From: a virus
DNA length: 42,631 bases
IMG/VR virus record: IMGVR_UViG_3300045738_001693
Location: 1 to 42,631 of that record
Direction: 5' to 3' (one strand)
How positions within the stretch are numbered: the first letter of the stretch is position 1; every line of letters begins with the position of its first letter. The position numbers and the translations under genes are program-made. Below the pieces are notes generated by a model. That model did no database searches and was not told the DNA's origin. It saw only the letters and a program-made list of their open reading frames with translations. Of the stretch, positions 24,178 through 32,313 are shown in pieces.

Positions 24178-24475
24178 GTCCGTATATACTGTACTGCCGT
24201 AAGTAATTAATAATAACTTCTATAGATTCTGTGTATAGTTGGAAGTTTTTCGGTACGTATTTACCGCCATCATTAAATTCAAAAACGCGATCATGTAATT
24301 CCTCTTTGTTTGTATAACATGTCACAAACACAGATTCCTGGCCGGGATTAATCACCATGGTCCACCTGCGTGAGTCATGCTCTCCAAAATCATCAAAAAC
24401 TCTTCTTACGTTATAACCGCTCTCTATTAATCTTTTGACGAAGTAGCTGGGAGTATATATTTTATTTTTTGCCAT
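24119..24475 (-). CDS. Conserved T4-like hypothetical protein (118 aa)
   Basis: Begins MAKNKIYTPSYFVKRLIESG and contains RRWTMVINPG and FNDGGKYVPKNF. From memory this matches a small hypothetical family seen near replication genes of T4-like phages. No catalytic motif is evident. It follows the sliding clamp gene by 4 nt. Confidence 0.65.
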   Translation of the reverse strand: MAKNKIYTPSYFVKRLIESGYNVRRVFDDFGEHDSRRWTMVINPGQESVFVTCYTNKEELHDRVFEFNDGGKYVPKNFQLYTESIEVIINYLRQYSIYGHGEKGYNKEQDLKKRPGKD

Positions 24476-24479
24476 TGTA

Positions 24480-25214
24480 TTAATTCTTAACTAACCCTGT
24501 AACTACGTATGTGTTTTTAATATTTCCGACGCTTACTTCAAATGTGAAGACGGATAGATCGGTATTAACTAGTACCATTATAGTATCGGCTCGGTTATTA
24601 GCAATGATACGTAGCATTTCGAAGTTAATTGGAATTGAATCGGTTATCTCGTCACCAGAGAATTGGGTTGATAGGCATCGCGTAACACTGTCAGAATTAT
24701 GTTTTTGGTGGTCAGTCAGCTCACCATACACCTTACCGTCTTTTGTAAAGAAATAGATTTTGTCTGAATCAGAAGCAAATGAACTGGCCTTTATAACATT
24801 TAAAAGTGAATCATGTGTTAAGCGAAAGGCGGTGTTGTAGTCAATGGATTTGAGTTTATTTATATCAATGGGAGGGGACATTATAATACCATCTTCCAAT
24901 AAGTGATATTTGAATCGTATTTCACTAGACTCATAATTTATATTATTGTCTGTGAAATTAAGATCTATGCTATCCTCTTCAATACAAGATAGGATTTTAG
25001 CCAGTCGACCCAGATCGGGAATGTTTAGAGACAGCTCGTCCATATCTGTATCTACATGTAGGTTGCAATATAAAATTAAAGCTCCATCAACTGAGGATAC
25101 TAAGGAAGTCCACCCCTTTCTTGACACTTTAATAATACAAGAATCATTAACTCTACTCAGGGGTAAGAGAAAGCTTGATATAAAATGATCTCTATTAGGA
25201 ACGCTTATTGTCAT
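24480..25214 (-). CDS. Sliding clamp, T4 gp45-like
   Basis: A 244-aa protein (T4 gp45 is 228 aa) with clamp features: NIPDLGRLAKILSC in the first domain, a domain boundary near residue 110, KDGKVYGELTD, and IPINFEMLRIIA near the C-terminus. It tethers the polymerase to DNA, and in T4 it also activates late transcription with gp55 and gp33; that link fits the late promoters found here. The clamp loader genes that usually follow are missing from this window. Confidence 0.82.
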   Translation of the reverse strand: MTISVPNRDHFISSFLLPLSRVNDSCIIKVSRKGWTSLVSSVDGALILYCNLHVDTDMDELSLNIPDLGRLAKILSCIEEDSIDLNFTDNNINYESSEIRFKYHLLEDGIIMSPPIDINKLKSIDYNTAFRLTHDSLLNVIKASSFASDSDKIYFFTKDGKVYGELTDHQKHNSDSVTRCLSTQFSGDEITDSIPINFEMLRIIANNRADTIMVLVNTDLSVFTFEVSVGNIKNTYVVTGLVKN

Positions 25215-25764
25215 CTAGCTTGAATGTAATTGTTTTAATCTTATTATGTAAATTCTTTTCTAATAAGTTCAGTATAATGGTATATGTATCTTCAATTCTA
25301 TCAAGCCGGTTTAAAATTTCGTCCATCTTTTTACTCAAATGTGTCGTGTCTGCATTACCAACCTGAGGCTGCATAGAGTAAAATTCAACGTGACCTTGTT
25401 GTGGTGCTGAAGGAGGTGGAGGTGGAGCTGGTGATGGTTGTGGTTGTGATTGTTGTTGATGGCTGGCGGCCAGAGCTCGTTCCGGGTCGTGGTGTACTGC
25501 CGGCGCCCGCGCGGTTTGACCGGTTATCGGGTATGACCCGGCGGCTTTCCCTTCATCAATAAATTGTTGAACTACCGTCTCTGGGTGGAACCTCTTTGCT
25601 TTTATATATACATTATGCGCGCCATCGACAATGTTATCATCTAAGCGATCTAGTTCACTATTAGTCAGAGACACTAATCCTGCGAGTAATTTTATATTCT
25701 CAGGATTAGGCGACTCCTCTCTAATCATGCTGCCCGGAGGCGGTGGTTGTTCTTCTTGACTCAT
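25195..25764 (-). CDS. Hypothetical protein with Pro/Gln linker and C-terminal coiled coil (189 aa)
   Basis: Three parts are visible. Residues 1-80 are a globular-looking N-terminus. Residues about 95-125 are a low-complexity linker of Gln, Pro and Ala. Residues 140-180 form a likely coiled coil (KKMDEILNRLDRIEDTY). It sits between the gp32-like gene (4-nt overlap) and the clamp gene (20-nt overlap), so it may tether replication proteins. No family recognised. Confidence 0.65.
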   Translation of the reverse strand: MSQEEQPPPPGSMIREESPNPENIKLLAGLVSLTNSELDRLDDNIVDGAHNVYIKAKRFHPETVVQQFIDEGKAAGSYPITGQTARAPAVHHDPERALAASHQQQSQPQPSPAPPPPPSAPQQGHVEFYSMQPQVGNADTTHLSKKMDEILNRLDRIEDTYTIILNLLEKNLHNKIKTITFKLDDNKRS

Positions 25765-26615
25765 GAATTTAGGCCTTCGAGCAACTCCTTAACTTTGTCG
25801 TCATCTAGTGGATCATCGCTCTCTTTTTTCTCTGTCTTAGTGGCTGCTGGTGTATCGTAAGGTACATCATCCTCTGGCTCATCATTTACTCCGGAGCTGC
25901 TCTCTGCGTCTTTGCAGTAATAGTGCTCATTGAGAATTCCCTTTAATTCATCATAGCTTTTCACTGCAAACATAGATTCTAGTTCGTGTGTAGTTTCATA
26001 CACTTCCTTAATGTTGTCCTCGTCTAGTCCAGGTACGGCAGATGGCGCAGGGCCGAATTTGGATGAGACGTATGTTGGAAAATCTCCTTGCCTCTCACAT
26101 CTGACTCTAAGAGAAACTCCGTCTTTAGTTAGATCGAAAATACGAGGGCCAAAGACCTCGGCATCTTCACCTTCAATAGCATCCATAATAATTTTATGGA
26201 GCTGTCTGCCAAATCTCATGACTTTAACTTTCCCAACATATTCAGGATTAGTTGGGTCTTCAACAACGTAAACATTAGCTAACCAACTTTCGCGGCGTGT
26301 AAGTTTCTTAACTTTTTCTTTATCTTCTTCAGTACCATGCTTTAAGATAGCAAAGCGAGCTTCAGAAATAGGATCTCGCTCACCCCAGGTGCTTGGGCTC
26401 ACTTCACTTAAAAACTGACCGGTGGCAAAACTCTCCCAACCGTGACTATAATAATGAAAAAACGTCTTGGATGGGTCTTTGATATTCGGCAATATCCTTA
26501 GTTGATATGATTTACCGACTTCAAATTTCAAAATATCTCTGAATTTAGAAGGTGTGTCTTTAGTCTTTAGTGCGTCTTTAATACTCTCGAACATTGAATT
26601 TGTGAATGTACTCAT
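25761..26615 (-). CDS. Single-stranded DNA-binding protein, T4 gp32-like
   Basis: 284 aa. The N-terminal FTNSMFESIKDAL region, the OB-fold stretch FEVGKSYQLRILPNIKDPSK, HYYSHGWESF and the strongly acidic C-terminal tail (DDPLDDDKVKELLEGL) follow the gp32 plan. It coats ssDNA and recruits replication and recombination proteins through the tail. The longer open frame from 26651 overlaps the promoter; the ATG at 26615 lies 7 nt after the -10 and is the start chosen. It heads the operon running to about 22453. Confidence 0.85.
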   Translation of the reverse strand: MSTFTNSMFESIKDALKTKDTPSKFRDILKFEVGKSYQLRILPNIKDPSKTFFHYYSHGWESFATGQFLSEVSPSTWGERDPISEARFAILKHGTEEDKEKVKKLTRRESWLANVYVVEDPTNPEYVGKVKVMRFGRQLHKIIMDAIEGEDAEVFGPRIFDLTKDGVSLRVRCERQGDFPTYVSSKFGPAPSAVPGLDEDNIKEVYETTHELESMFAVKSYDELKGILNEHYYCKDAESSSGVNDEPEDDVPYDTPAATKTEKKESDDPLDDDKVKELLEGLNS

Positions 26616-26622
26616 GTATAAG

Positions 26623-26651
26623 ATAATAGTGGCTTCGATGAGGAAAATCAA
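26623..26651 (-). promoter_or_regulatory. Early sigma70 promoter of the gp32-clamp-RNase H operon
   Basis: TTGATT (26651-26646), 17-nt spacer, TATTAT (26628-26623), 7 nt to the ATG at 26615. It shares the TTGATTTTC upstream element with the dpdA promoter. Confidence 0.8.
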
Positions 26652-27292
26652 CTAGAAAGTGCAGTTTGTACAAAAGAATGCCCATCCTTCACTACATCAC
26701 GTAGCTTTTTGGAGTTATATAATTTTAGTCGAAACGAATCTATTTTTTTATAAAAATCCGGGAACATAAATTCAGTCACGGACGCATCCACACTTTTCGA
26801 TATTTCGTTAAAATTCGGAAATCCGAACAAGCTGTATATATTAATTTGATTCTCTTTAAGATGTAGAAGAAATGTATTTGTAGTACCGGTCTTATGAGCT
26901 AGGTATTTGTCAACATCTAATTTATTATCTTTGCAGTATTGGTAGATATAATATATAGAATCTGTTGTATATTTAATTTGCTCTTCAGAATCCGGATCTG
27001 CATTTTCTTGTTTTTGTTTATATAGTGTATATGCTTTAATTGCTTTTTGTGTAGTATAAAATTTGAGGTCAAAATATCCCTCATCCGGATAAATTTTATA
27101 GGGCGATGCCAAAAACGCTTCTAGATCGACATGCTTATATGTGTTAAGAAAGTTTCTTAATTTATGAACATAAACATAATTACCGGTTTTTTTAAACCCG
27201 GAAAAGGATTTGCGATATTTAAATGGTTTATTTTGAGCTGTTCTAGAGACTCTTAAAAATGTGTTGTATATTAGTTTTTCGTAATCAGTCAT
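26648..27292 (-). CDS. Hypothetical protein next to gp32 (214 aa), possible helicase-loader position
   Basis: Rich in Tyr, Lys and Phe and probably all-helical. It has the size of T4 gp59 (217 aa) and lies next to the gp32-like gene, where T4 has gp59, but I cannot match gp59 motifs with confidence. A segment TNTFLLHLKENQINIYSLF is weakly reminiscent of it. It overlaps the upstream 100-aa gene by 1 nt. Treat the helicase-loader idea as positional only. Confidence 0.6.
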   Translation of the reverse strand: MTDYEKLIYNTFLRVSRTAQNKPFKYRKSFSGFKKTGNYVYVHKLRNFLNTYKHVDLEAFLASPYKIYPDEGYFDLKFYTTQKAIKAYTLYKQKQENADPDSEEQIKYTTDSIYYIYQYCKDNKLDVDKYLAHKTGTTNTFLLHLKENQINIYSLFGFPNFNEISKSVDASVTEFMFPDFYKKIDSFRLKLYNSKKLRDVVKDGHSFVQTALSS

Positions 27293-27594
27293 TATAATTT
27301 GAATTGTGTGTGGTTTAGGAATTTTTTAATATATTTGCTCTTGTGTAGGGTAACGTCATATTGTAAAAATGCTTTTAAAGCGTCATAGTCTGTTGGTACG
27401 TCGCACATTTCTTTGTATATACATCTCAAATATCTATTTTTCAATGTTAAGATGAAAATATTAGCTAAGTTTAATTTTTTGTTATTGATAATGCAAACAA
27501 GAGAGCAATACCGTAAGAAATTATCTTCAAACTCTTCATCACATATCCTAGAACTCCCCCCAGGGCTGTTTGCCATTAATTGCTCATACATCAT
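27292..27594 (-). CDS. Hypothetical protein (100 aa)
   Basis: Unrecognised small, probably helical protein. It has a Gly/Ser/Asp/Glu-rich N-terminus, then a hydrophobic-basic region LNLANIFILTLKNRYLRCIY and a Lys-rich end. It overlaps the DHH gene by 4 nt. It belongs to the helicase operon. Confidence 0.55.
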   Translation of the reverse strand: MMYEQLMANSPGGSSRICDEEFEDNFLRYCSLVCIINNKKLNLANIFILTLKNRYLRCIYKEMCDVPTDYDALKAFLQYDVTLHKSKYIKKFLNHTQFKL

Positions 27595-28508
27595 ACCGGT
27601 TTAAACACTTTCGTAAAATGTAAGAATTGTTCGTTTAATAGGCCACCGGCGGCATATTCATGCCCGCCGCCTTCTAGGATTTTTTTCGAAAAGTTCCCTA
27701 AATGTAAGTCACATTCTTTTGACTTTCTTAAGCTGACTTTTTTAGTTTTAAGATTAACAACCATGCCCACATCGGCGTTATATCGGTCAATAATATATTC
27801 TGCAATTTCATTTATGCAAGAATCAGCAAAGGTAGAAACAAATTGCATTTGGACTTTATTAATAGGTATAGTTGCCGTAAATGTTTCGATTGTTTCTTTC
27901 AATGCTTTTAATTTCTTAGCATGTAGGTGTATCATGTTTTGTTGAAATTTATTAAAACCAAAGAAGCCTTTGTTAAAATCTTGCTTGAACTTTCCAAATC
28001 TATCACCGCGATAATTCCAAAACACAACGTTTAGATCATAAGAATGTTTTAATTGTAATTTATAGCAGTCATAATCATCGGCGAGGAGTATAAGATATTG
28101 CTGCTCCGGTGTGAGAGGCGTACCCACGTCTTTAAACGTTTGGTATAATAACTTACTGCAACTATCACTCAGTTCGATTATTGTAGTTGCGTTTTTATAT
28201 TTATCTTTATTTTGAACATGAGTGTCATGATGATCTATTACCACAACATTTTCACGGTCGGCAATATCTAAACTATCCTGTGAAACGTCCAGGTCTAATA
28301 TAAAAATTTTTTCATAATCATCCACATTATGAGTTTTTTGCCACTCCAAAAATGTCTCTCTAAAATCTGTTACCCGCGTAATATTATGGCTAGCTCTTTT
28401 TGGTCTCAATAGCCAATAAAACGCCAACAAGCTAGCAGCTCCATCTAAGTCGCAATCAGCAAATATATGTATTTTCTTAGACATCTGACTGTAATTAGTT
28501 AAACCCAT
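27591..28508 (-). CDS. DHH/DHHA1-family phosphoesterase (RecJ/NrnA-like)
   Basis: Contains the DHH motifs FADCDLDGA (17-24), LDLDVS (71-76) and IDHHDTH (91-97), and a C-terminal DHHA1 motif EGGGHEYAAGG. Members are Mn-dependent 5'-3' single-strand exonucleases (RecJ) or short-oligonucleotide phosphatases (NrnA). The length (about 305 aa) is closer to NrnA than to full RecJ. A TTG at 28523 forms a TTGA overlap with the helicase stop and is an alternative start; I use the first ATG. It may degrade recombination intermediates or recycle nano-RNA. Confidence 0.88.
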   Translation of the reverse strand: MGLTNYSQMSKKIHIFADCDLDGAASLLAFYWLLRPKRASHNITRVTDFRETFLEWQKTHNVDDYEKIFILDLDVSQDSLDIADRENVVVIDHHDTHVQNKDKYKNATTIIELSDSCSKLLYQTFKDVGTPLTPEQQYLILLADDYDCYKLQLKHSYDLNVVFWNYRGDRFGKFKQDFNKGFFGFNKFQQNMIHLHAKKLKALKETIETFTATIPINKVQMQFVSTFADSCINEIAEYIIDRYNADVGMVVNLKTKKVSLRKSKECDLHLGNFSKKILEGGGHEYAAGGLLNEQFLHFTKVFKPV

Positions 28509-28519
28509 AAGCCTATAAA

Positions 28520-29851
28520 TCAATCCTCCTTGAATTCTTCTAATAGACTCGTAGCTTCTTGAGCCGACTCTGTGTCGTTAAAAGATGTGTCCTCTTCTAG
28601 TGTTAAAGTTGAATAGTTAATCCTCATAGTTTGGTAGCCGAAATTAGGTCCGAACCTATTCTTCATAATACCGAGCTGAATCCGCCCCAAGTCTCTATCT
28701 TCGTCTTCTTGCCATATGCTAAAAATACAATCTGCAGTTGAGGCTAAGCCAACACTCTCACTGATAGTATCCATACCGGGATCAATTTGATCAAAGCCTC
28801 CCCTATTGATCTGAGTGGCGCTTACAATAGGGCATTGGTACGTATAGCTTAGGGCTCTCACCTGTTCAGTTGCGTACTTAACTCTTTCATATGAATTAGT
28901 TCCCACTGGGGAATGCATTAAATTGAGATAATCCAGTATTATTAAATCCGGCTCTATATTTTGTCTATATAGCTTCTTTATATATGCATCCAGTTGGTTA
29001 GGAGATATAGTATTAGGCGGAAATTCTTTTATTATTAAGCGCGATTGTGGGTGGTTAACTCTAAATTGTGTTACCTTTTCCCGTAGGTCATTGGTTTTTG
29101 TTTGTAATTGACCTATAGGAATCTGAGATATTTGAGAAGATAATCTTTTTGCATACATCATTTCAGGCATCTCTAGTGTAACAAGAAGCACAGTACGGCC
29201 TTGAGAGGCAACATTGACTGCAATATTGCCTAAGAAGATAGATTTACCGACATTTGTTTGGCCGGCGAAAACATATAATGATCTACCGTCTTCCAGGAAG
29301 CCGCCCCCCAATTTTCTATCTAACCAATCCCATCCGGTTGGGATATATTTATCTGCCCTTTCCAGATCATCAATATGAACGCTCAGGTCTTTAAAATATT
29401 CTAATCCTAAATTACTTGTAAGGGATAAATTACATGCCGCCTCGAAACGGGAAAGAATAGAGGACGTGTCAATATCTCGCTTTGTGCATTCATCAACGAC
29501 TTCCAGCATCGTATTGTACACTGCCTTCTCTTTAATGAATTTTTCGGTGTTTGAATATAATTCATCCTTATTAAATTTCCTGTCAATATTTTTAAAGCTG
29601 GTAACAACATTAGTGAAGGATTTTTTAAGATCTTCTGTCGTTAGATATGCTTTGATTTCGGTTGTAGTTGGGCAAGTATTTCGTGATTTATGAAAGTCAG
29701 TTATTATTTGGATAATACTTCGGACATCCTTATCTTTGAAATATATAGGCCTTATGAAATCAACAATAGAAGACAAGTATTCATCATCTACAAGTGTATT
29801 ATAGATTACTACCTTTTCAAAAAAGTCGTTATCTAATTTACCAGTTTCCAT
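28520..29851 (-). CDS. Replicative DNA helicase, T4 gp41/DnaB-like
   Basis: 443 aa (T4 gp41 is 475). A short N-terminal helical domain is followed by PTGWDWLDRKLGGGF, Walker A GQTNVGKS (197-204), VTLEMPEMMYAKRL, Walker B LIILDYLNLM and SATQINRGG, the RecA-fold order of hexameric DnaB helicases. It unwinds the fork with the primase encoded at 21372. It overlaps the upstream glycosyltransferase-like gene by 19 nt. Confidence 0.95.
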   Translation of the reverse strand: METGKLDNDFFEKVVIYNTLVDDEYLSSIVDFIRPIYFKDKDVRSIIQIITDFHKSRNTCPTTTEIKAYLTTEDLKKSFTNVVTSFKNIDRKFNKDELYSNTEKFIKEKAVYNTMLEVVDECTKRDIDTSSILSRFEAACNLSLTSNLGLEYFKDLSVHIDDLERADKYIPTGWDWLDRKLGGGFLEDGRSLYVFAGQTNVGKSIFLGNIAVNVASQGRTVLLVTLEMPEMMYAKRLSSQISQIPIGQLQTKTNDLREKVTQFRVNHPQSRLIIKEFPPNTISPNQLDAYIKKLYRQNIEPDLIILDYLNLMHSPVGTNSYERVKYATEQVRALSYTYQCPIVSATQINRGGFDQIDPGMDTISESVGLASTADCIFSIWQEDEDRDLGRIQLGIMKNRFGPNFGYQTMRINYSTLTLEEDTSFNDTESAQEATSLLEEFKED

Positions 29852-30576
29852 TTTTTAAGCATATATTTTTCGCCTTTATGGAAGTCAGCAGTATATTGTT
29901 CTAGTCCCGGGCTTCCATGGACTACCCATATTGGAAATGTAGATAATGTTAACTTATTTTCATTTGCTGTTAGACAAAAATCTAGATCATAAAAATGAGC
30001 TATAGTTGGAATTTTTTCGTCGAATCTCAACTTTGGATTATTCTCAAATGTCTCCGGTTTGACTGCTAGAAGTAAGCCATCTAGAACTAACACTCTCGAG
30101 GGTACTGGTCCAAAGCTAGTCATGGATATAACACCGCCGCCTTCCGGGTGAGCCACTGCACCAGACCAGGTTTTTGGATCAGAAATTATATGCCATAAAA
30201 AAGGTGACCTTATTTTAATATCACGAGCACCGGCTAAGCCTATGATATCTGCGGACTCTAACCCTAGACGTAATTTTCGATGTAGAAACCTATCTTCAAC
30301 GCTTACATCGTCATGAATGAATACAACGTTGTCGTAGTCATCTTTATTTTCTATAGCGAATTGGATGCCCTTATTGTAATGTCGGGCAATGTTATAGGTG
30401 TTTTTTGTTTTTAATATTAGGTCATGATGTTCAGTTGTATACAAATGATGCTGTTCGGTAGTCGTATTATCTTCGACTACTTTTGTACCCGGACTGAAGA
30501 GAGATTGATATAGCGGAGATTCATAAAACTCCTTTGCGCCGTACTTTGTGCATGAGATAAATAGTGTCTTCTTCAT
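29833..30576 (-). CDS. Glycosyltransferase-like protein (GT-A type, 247 aa)
   Basis: The motif order is that of small GT-A enzymes: N-terminal strand TLFISCTKY, NIARHYNKGIQFAI, VVFIHDDVSV with His-Asp-Asp (88-90) at the metal site, VLDGLLLAVKPETF, and FYDLDFCL as the acceptor-side acidic motif. It is expressed in the helicase operon, 4 nt overlapping the glutamine amidotransferase. Its target could be DNA bases, as in other T4-type phages, or protein or cell-surface sugar; nothing in the sequence decides. Confidence 0.72.
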   Translation of the reverse strand: MKKTLFISCTKYGAKEFYESPLYQSLFSPGTKVVEDNTTTEQHHLYTTEHHDLILKTKNTYNIARHYNKGIQFAIENKDDYDNVVFIHDDVSVEDRFLHRKLRLGLESADIIGLAGARDIKIRSPFLWHIISDPKTWSGAVAHPEGGGVISMTSFGPVPSRVLVLDGLLLAVKPETFENNPKLRFDEKIPTIAHFYDLDFCLTANENKLTLSTFPIWVVHGSPGLEQYTADFHKGEKYMLKKWKLVN

Positions 30577-31253
30577 AAAATAAAATATGGTGAATTATAC
30601 TCGAATTGCTCAACCTCTGCAAGCTTTTTCCCAATTTTATATAATTTACCTTCTTGCAATGGTTCTAAGTTTTCTTCTCCATAGCGGCTAGATGAAAACT
30701 CCCCCGCTTCAATGTTACCGAATAGTGTGCTCCCGCATCTAGCTAGATACATATTTCCGGTCTTAGTGTTGTAGAACCAGCATGAAAATGTACCTTTGAG
30801 CTCTTGCAAACCAAGTCTTAAACTTCGCCTCTCATCTGCCTCTGCATGTCCTGTATTAATTTTATAGTGCTTAACCATTGCCGGTATTACAGACGTATCT
30901 ACATCATTGGCTGTTGTTAGGGAGTATTTCTTTTTAAGGTGTTCTGCATTAGATAACACTCCATTATGTGCGGTAAACCATTCACCGGACTCAAAGGGAT
31001 GTGTTGTTTCTGGGTCAAATTCACGGACTGATGATGTCGGGGCTTGTGTATGGCCGAGATAATATTTCGCATTTTTGAAAACATTTGTTTCTAGATCGGC
31101 TATACCTTCACATTTTGTTAAAGTAAACGAGTTTTGTATAATAGGATCTTCTGAAATATATATTCCCCCATATGAAAAGTCACCTCTCCCTTGATTAATC
31201 TTGTAAAGCGTCTTAAATCTCTCAAAATCTGTACTACCAAATATACCACACAT
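30573..31253 (-). CDS. Class II glutamine amidotransferase, stand-alone
   Basis: Starts MCGIFG, so Cys2 becomes the N-terminal nucleophile after Met removal. KYYLGHTQAPTSS, FTAHNGVLSN and DVDTSVI are the glutamine-binding elements of GlmS/PurF/AsnB-type domains. At 226 aa it has no synthetase domain and must pass ammonia to a partner protein. In some phages and archaea a class II GATase is fused to QueC (Gat-QueC) to act on 7-cyano-7-deazaguanine, so the QueC gene 2.8 kb away is a candidate partner. It is the first gene of the gp41 operon. Confidence 0.85.
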   Translation of the reverse strand: MCGIFGSTDFERFKTLYKINQGRGDFSYGGIYISEDPIIQNSFTLTKCEGIADLETNVFKNAKYYLGHTQAPTSSVREFDPETTHPFESGEWFTAHNGVLSNAEHLKKKYSLTTANDVDTSVIPAMVKHYKINTGHAEADERRSLRLGLQELKGTFSCWFYNTKTGNMYLARCGSTLFGNIEAGEFSSSRYGEENLEPLQEGKLYKIGKKLAEVEQFEYNSPYFIL

Positions 31254-31260
31254 ATATAAA

Positions 31261-31288
31261 AGTATACACTCAAAGATAAATAATTCAA
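31261..31288 (-). promoter_or_regulatory. Early sigma70 promoter of the amidotransferase-helicase operon
   Basis: TTGAAT (31288-31283), 16-nt spacer, TATACT (31266-31261), 7 nt to the ATG at 31253. The opposing late box at 31275-31282 lies within its spacer. Confidence 0.75.
31275..31282 (+). promoter_or_regulatory. T4-like late promoter box
   Basis: GATAAATA lies 11 nt before the ATG at 31294. A GAGG close to the ATG is the only weak Shine-Dalgarno-like sequence at a late start. The box is embedded in the spacer of the divergent early promoter. Confidence 0.7.
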
Positions 31289-31293
31289 GAGGA

Positions 31294-32313
31294 ATGAAAT
31301 CATTTTATGACATGATGTCAGATCCGGAGTTTTTAAATGAAATCCGGCTGTCAGTAGATATAACCGACAAGGGGATTCGGAGTGGAAAAGCCGGTGACCG
31401 ACAAATAGATCCACAAAAAGAACTTATAGGTCAAATTGAAACGATGTTGGGTATAAAAGCAACAGCTTCCGGTAAGGAAGAAATGACCGGTGGTAATTTG
31501 CAAAAAATGTATGAGCTAGCAGAAGCTCTATTACAACATACTCATTGGTATCTACCGATCCCTGTAGTGGGTAAGGCCCCATTACCTGATGGTAGTATCA
31601 CTGATCATCAAGACATCACCTTCACCGAAGTTGATCGCGAAGCGGCGACACAGATGAAGAAAAGCGGGGTGCCAATTGATCCAGAGAAAATGAAGAAAAC
31701 CTCACTCAAAAAATGGATGGAAGACAATAATAGGCCAGATGGAGTATTCTTACATAAAGTTAGGCTGATTAAATTATTTCCTAATGGTAAGATCGATGGA
31801 CCGGACGGTAAATCACCGGCATTTATAGGTTTTGAATCTCCGAAAGGTAGAGCGCTAGCTTTACCGGCTGGGAGTGGGTCGCCAGGTCAACAGATAGATG
31901 AAGTAGTTAATGGGTTACCGGGTGGACAAGACCCAAGAACCAAAAAATGGTCTAAAACAATCGCATTTAGGGATTCTCCGCCCGAATCCGGCGAGGAGCT
32001 CGGCGCGCGGGCGAGTGCCGCGGCACATAGTGATCATTACGGAGAAGAGTATGGCTCAGAGTTTGATGTCCGAGATTATGTAATGCAATTATATTACGAT
32101 TTTATATACAGCAGGCGCGCGGCCGAAGGCGGCGGTAAATTAAACGTTTCCTCTGAGCCGTTCGAGATAGTTTTAAGTAGAGATAAATTTCCTCATTTAA
32201 ATGTGAGTCAGATTAGAAGCGGAACCGATGCGAGGAAGAATGTCCGAAATGTACTTGACGATAATCCTGCGATTGAATCTTTTGAGAGTTGGGTAAGCCA
32301 TATCAATGAATAA
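31294..32313 (+). CDS. Late protein of unknown function (339 aa)
   Basis: Unrecognised. It begins MKSFYDMMSDPEFLNEIRLS, has a Lys-rich central part with Gly/Pro turns (GLPGGQDP) and an acidic C-terminus with a helix DVRDYVMQLYYDFIYSRR. There is no signal peptide or membrane segment. It is translated with the next late gene (8-nt overlap). Probably a virion or assembly protein by promoter class only. Confidence 0.65.
   Translation: MKSFYDMMSDPEFLNEIRLSVDITDKGIRSGKAGDRQIDPQKELIGQIETMLGIKATASGKEEMTGGNLQKMYELAEALLQHTHWYLPIPVVGKAPLPDGSITDHQDITFTEVDREAATQMKKSGVPIDPEKMKKTSLKKWMEDNNRPDGVFLHKVRLIKLFPNGKIDGPDGKSPAFIGFESPKGRALALPAGSGSPGQQIDEVVNGLPGGQDPRTKKWSKTIAFRDSPPESGEELGARASAAAHSDHYGEEYGSEFDVRDYVMQLYYDFIYSRRAAEGGGKLNVSSEPFEIVLSRDKFPHLNVSQIRSGTDARKNVRNVLDDNPAIESFESWVSHINE

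Noticed and set aside
28525-28535. Minus-strand AAGGAGG just before a TTG at 28523
   Set aside because: It is part of the codons for the helicase C-terminus (Lys-Glu-Asp) and only 1 nt from the TTG, too close for a functional Shine-Dalgarno site.
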